Positions 16,847 through 20,489 of a stretch of 20,489 nucleotides of DNA are shown here, in pieces. The position numbers and the translations under genes are program-made. The notes below the pieces were generated by a model that saw only the letters and a program-made list of their open reading frames with translations, was not told where the DNA came from and did no database searches. The stretch covers positions 994,785-1,015,273 of the forward strand of contig BFEA01000306.1 in NCBI GenBank assembly GCA_003427395.1. Reading direction: 5' to 3'. Every line of letters begins with the position of its first letter. Within the stretch, counting starts at the first letter, position 1. The stretch comes from Chara braunii (lineage: Eukaryota; Streptophyta; Charophyceae; Charales; Characeae).

Positions 16847-18257
16847 CTTGTTTTCAGCACCCGACCTCTGTTTTCATAAAAAGAGCATCCACCGGTCCTT
16901 TTGGTCAGGTCAACCCTCGCCCTAGATGAGAATTATTTCAGACCCCTCATCAAGGTCTTCCTATTTTACCTTCCCATTCCTAAGTACCTCTTTTCCCATA
17001 GTTCCCTCGGTCGGCCACCCATTTGTCCACATTCTTTCTCTTGGTTCCATTCCAATTGACCTCTATCCTTCTTCCTTCCGATCATCTCTCACTCGTGTGG
17101 ACTTAGAAGGGAGGGGAAATATACTTAGAAGAATATCCGTCTAACAATCCAAGCTCAATCAATCTTTACGGGGGAGGGTACATAAAAAAATCAGGCAATC
17201 TCACATACGGGCCGGTCACCTCCTCACCGACCATCCCAATATGGTCTCTCCGCTGGTACTATCGGTAGGGTTTTATCCCATACCTCAAGCACAGCTCAAC
17301 CGTCGCGAGCGTGGTACCCAGGTCTCAGCAAGGCTTTCGCCCTTTCCTCCTTACCCAGAATACCCCATCCCTTCTTGCTGCTTTGCACATCCATACCGAC
17401 ACCGAGGGTTACCTCAAGTGCCTAAATACAGGGACAAAGTCGGCCGTCCAGGCATTCACTTCCATTGGTCCGACAAGAATCAGCCTTTCCCAAAACCATG
17501 CTACGAGAAGCTACTGATCGCCTCCCAAGCTCCGTCTTTGCCCCCACGCAGCGGTGCTCCCTCCGCCAGTCCACAGGCTAGGCCCCGCCTGAGGAACGTT
17601 TCACACCCCACCCGGCCGACCAATCGAGCCGAAGCCCGTCACCGCGCGGACGAGGATGCTAGCAAGCGCTCGACATGACAAACGCCCATTAGACAGCTCG
17701 GTGGCCTGACCCCCGCATACGAACAAACGACAACATGCAAAGAGAACGATGTTTGGCAACCCGCACTGGCCGGTGCAGACCAATCCTTTCCTTCCGAAAG
17801 ACAGGATGCTCAAATCCCATCATGCAAACACAAGTCCCAAGCGGGACACATATAGTACAAGTGTCATTCCCTTGGTGCACCCAGCGCTTCCTACCCATAA
17901 CTCACAAATTTTCTCTCAGGACGATGAGTGTCACTCCCCCTACTTTCATACATAGTGGTTGGTTCCTTCTCGTGAAAATGTTCAAGGGTGAGCTAGTTTT
18001 CCTTGGAGTCTAGCAACTCCCTTCATTTCCCTTCTCTTCACTTGTCTGTCCTTTCATAGGGTATGATTGTTCCTTCTTGATAACCTGTTGTGTTCATATT
18101 GGTTTCTTCAAGCATTTAAAAAAAAAAGGTGCAAAGTGCATGAGCCCACTGGGCTCAAAGAAGGAGATAGAAGGGCACCCGTCCGGTCGGATCACTCCGC
18201 CGCGGGATTTTCATTGGAGCCTGGCCTAGGCCAAGCACCAACCGCCTGCCAGGTAAC
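16847..18257. other. Gene-free stretch upstream of the tandem family
   Basis: No gene is supported on either strand. It should contain the promoter of the minus-strand array; the minus strand reads TATATTT near 17117-17123, about 270 bp before copy 1, which is too weak to call. A run of A lies at 18118-18128. No further copy of the tandem family is visible here. Confidence 0.5.
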
Positions 18258-18440
18258 CGGAGCCCTTCTTTCATACGAAGAGGAAGAGTCGACCTGCGAC
18301 TTGCCCAAGGCTTCCCCGGACTGGCGAACACCAGCACCGGACGAAGGANCGGAGCCCTTCTTTCATACGAAGAGGAAGAGTCGACCTGCGACTTGCCCAA
18401 GGCTTCCCCGGACTGGCGAACACCAGCACCGGACGAAGGA
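18258..18440. repeat. Exact 91-bp direct duplication flanking a single N
   Basis: Bases 18258-18348 and 18350-18440 are identical over 91 bp (both start cggagcccttctttcatacg and end caccggacgaagga) and are separated only by an N at 18349. A perfect repeat meeting exactly at an undetermined base is the signature of two contig ends that overlap but were joined by a gap instead of being merged. A real tandem duplication is less likely. Confidence 0.95.
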
Positions 18441-19742
18441 GGGCTAGAACCATTCCACAAGGAAATGGCTGATCAAGTGCATAGCATGCATGTTATACCT
18501 CCAGGCCTGGCCATGCCATGCGCCCAGCCACCCTCAAATCTGATTTCTCACAAGGGAAAGAGCAAACACAAGTCCATTTTCCTTATCTTGGGTTGTGTAC
18601 ACGTCAATGCGTCGGGCGCCCCCATCGGAATCGCAAGGGTCAATTTAACCCCATGCCCGTCGCCTTCACCATTTTTGTAGGGCCAAACCCCGGTAGACTT
18701 TCGAACCTTAGGTCGACCCCACTGGGGGTCCCAGTTGGCTCGGCCTGCCCACGCTCATGCTCAGGGCGCGGGCCATTCGTCCCAAGGTCACCCCCACCTA
18801 GTGCTTTGAGATGGATGGGGGTGGGCCATCGCGCGAGAGAACTTTGACATTGGGGATGTAGCTCAGCCCTCACGCCGGGTGGTAGTCTCGCTGGTCGTTC
18901 CACAACGCTGATTTTTTTTATTCTTTATTGTGTTCTCAAGTAACAGCTCCTTCCAATATGCAGGCAGTCCAGGGGTTCTTTGAGCCTTTCTCTTCTCTTG
19001 TGGGTAGGCTAAGCATCATCCTTAGGCCGCGCACCATTTCCCTAAGCATTTTGGCTATATGGCGTCATCGGGGTGCGGTGGGGCCGTCCTTCCCCTCGCC
19101 TTTACGCATCCATCGAATCTCACAATTTGCTTCCCACCTTATTGAAGTAGGCCCATTATTCTTTCCGGGGTTCTCATGTGCATGCACACACAACATCACA
19201 TTTTCCTTGGCATGACAGCACTCCCATTGGCACCCTTAATCTTCAAACGCACAAGTCATATTCATGGGGTAGTTCTATGTCAAGTTTTCCATAGCCCCTA
19301 CGCCCTCTTCCCTTTCCCTCTTGATGCCCCCGTTCCTCTTGCCCCTATCTCGCTCAAGGCATCTTTATCCATCACTTACCTGCACAATCCCACACAAACA
19401 AGAAGATCCATACAATCCCCCATCGGGGGTCAACACATAGCTCTTCCCTCATGCCTATTCTTTCAAGTCCTTTGGCTGCTCATTGTTCCCTCTTGTTGTT
19501 CAATCAGCCCATTCTGTTCTCATAGTCATGCAGCCGGGGAGATGATTGAGTCAAACTAACCTATCTTTCAACTTGTGTTCCCTTCCGGATTCCGCCTTTT
19601 TCCCACTCTTTCAAACGTCCTTTCTCTTTTGCCTCCTTGGTGGCACAAGGGACCCGCTATCCCCCCCTTGCCCTCTTTCTCCACCAAGTGAAGTCTGATT
19701 TCTTTTACCGTCTGTACCCTGGCAAGATTTCCAAGTGAGGGG
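18441..19742. other. Gene-free pyrimidine-rich stretch
   Basis: No credible gene or repeat array is visible. 18852-18866 reads ggggatgtagctcag, the 5' end of a plant-type alanine tRNA, but the remainder of a tRNA does not follow. A run of eight T lies at 18912-18919. Plus-strand frames such as 18928-19215 show no recognisable motifs. Confidence 0.5.
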
Positions 19743-19927
19743 AGAAGGGTTAGTCATATGCCAAGTGAGGGAATGGGAGAGAGAGAGAGGGAAGGCGAGG
19801 TAGCAAAAGGGGGCGAAAGAGGGTCTAGAGGAGGGAGGAGGGAAAAAGAGGGAGAGAGAAGGGGGGAGAGAGAGGGAAAGAGAAAGAGAGAGAGAGAGAG
19901 AGAAAAAAAAAAAAAAAAAAAAAAAAA
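19743..19927. repeat. GA-rich low-complexity tract ending in poly(A)
   Basis: The plus strand consists almost only of G and A from about 19765, passes into a gagaga microsatellite near 19884-19902 and ends in 25 consecutive A at 19903-19927. The minus-strand frames over it spell F and S/L/P runs and are not genes. Confidence 0.9.
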
Positions 19928-20080
19928 GTGAGAGACAACAAAGAAGAACTCCTGATCAAAACAACTCCTCGTATCAACAACCAAAGGTCGATTACCCATC
20001 CCATAGTGAGAGTTTGAATAAGTATTTCATGGAATAACATGGCAATGAGATGCTTAGACAAAAAAACACATACTCATAGG

Positions 20081-20489
20081 GAAAGAGATCAACTAAGCAA
20101 CGAACTTGATAATGCACAAAGAGAAGATAACAACTAAGCAAAGATCCGGAATATGAACTTGACAATGCACAAGGAGAAGAGATCAACTAAGCCACGAACT
20201 TGACAATGCGCAAAGAGAAGAGATCAACTAAGCAAAGATCCGGAACATGACCTTGACAACGCAAAAAGAGAAGAGATCAACTAGACAATGGACTTGACAA
20301 TGCACAAAGAGAAGAGAGCAACTAAGCAATGAACTTGACAATGCACAAAGAGAAGAGAGCAACTAAGCAATGAACTTGACAAAAGAAAAGAGAGCAACTA
20401 AGCAAAGATCCGGAACATGAACTTGACAATGCACAAAGAGAAGAGATCAACTAAGCAAAGATCCGGAACATGAACTTGACAATGCACAA
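20081..20489. repeat. Compound satellite of 41-bp and 53-bp units at the right edge
   Basis: Units starting gaacttgacaatgcacaa (or close variants) lie at 20102, 20155, 20196, 20249, 20290, 20331, 20372, 20419 and 20472, giving lengths 53, 41, 53, 41, 41, 41, 47 and 53 bp. All share agagaagaga-caactaagca. The 53-bp form differs from the 41-bp form by an added 12-bp module around aagatccggaac. The 47-bp unit has the module but lacks 6 bp near its start. A partial copy begins near 20081, and the array is cut by the window end. Confidence 0.94.

Noticed and set aside
18852-18925. A functional tRNA gene
   Set aside because: Only the first 15 bases fit; there is no pairing 3' acceptor strand, anticodon arm or proper T arm.
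19754-20186. Minus-strand frames over the poly(A) and GA tract
   Set aside because: They translate homopolymer and dinucleotide runs (F and S/L/P strings) and satellite DNA.

Overview
The window looks like nuclear DNA of a eukaryote and is rich in repeats. It contains a decayed Ty3/gypsy retroelement, a fragment resembling a DNMT3-type cytosine methyltransferase, several unrelated minisatellites and long stretches without genes. Almost everything protein-like reads on the minus strand. A DNMT3-like fragment next to a plant-like gypsy element would suit a streptophyte alga or an early-diverging land plant. A large repeat-rich charophyte genome such as Chara is my best guess, but that is inference and not proven by this sequence.

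Layout, left to right. 1-215: an array of 26-bp repeats that runs off the left edge. 933-1471 (minus): two overlapping reading frames that together cover motifs VI, VIII and IX of a DNMT3-like C5-methyltransferase, with the ENV motif damaged and a frameshift. 1930-4349: four more unrelated minisatellites (65, 51-55, 40 and 29 bp) in pyrimidine-rich, gene-free DNA. 4957-5829 (minus): an intact, highly charged 290-residue ORF of unknown function, with a TATA-like box upstream.

6207-12785 (minus): one gypsy element, coding order gag, protease, reverse transcriptase, RNase H, integrase. It is broken by frameshifts and by three stops that each replace a conserved tryptophan. I found no LTR, primer-binding site or polypurine tract I could defend.

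13257-16846 (minus), just upstream of gag: the most interesting part. Four consecutive units of about 250-270 codons, each closed by its own stop, align with one another from end to end. They form a tandem family that I do not recognise. They are strongly diverged from each other yet each carries only one to four disabling lesions, so they probably stayed functional long after duplicating and decayed later, or some lesions are assembly errors.

16847-19740: gene-free, with an exact 91-bp duplication around a single N at 18349 (probably an assembly seam). 19743-19927: a GA-rich and poly(A) tract where the strand purine bias flips. 20081-20489: a compound satellite built from 41-bp and 53-bp units, running off the right edge.
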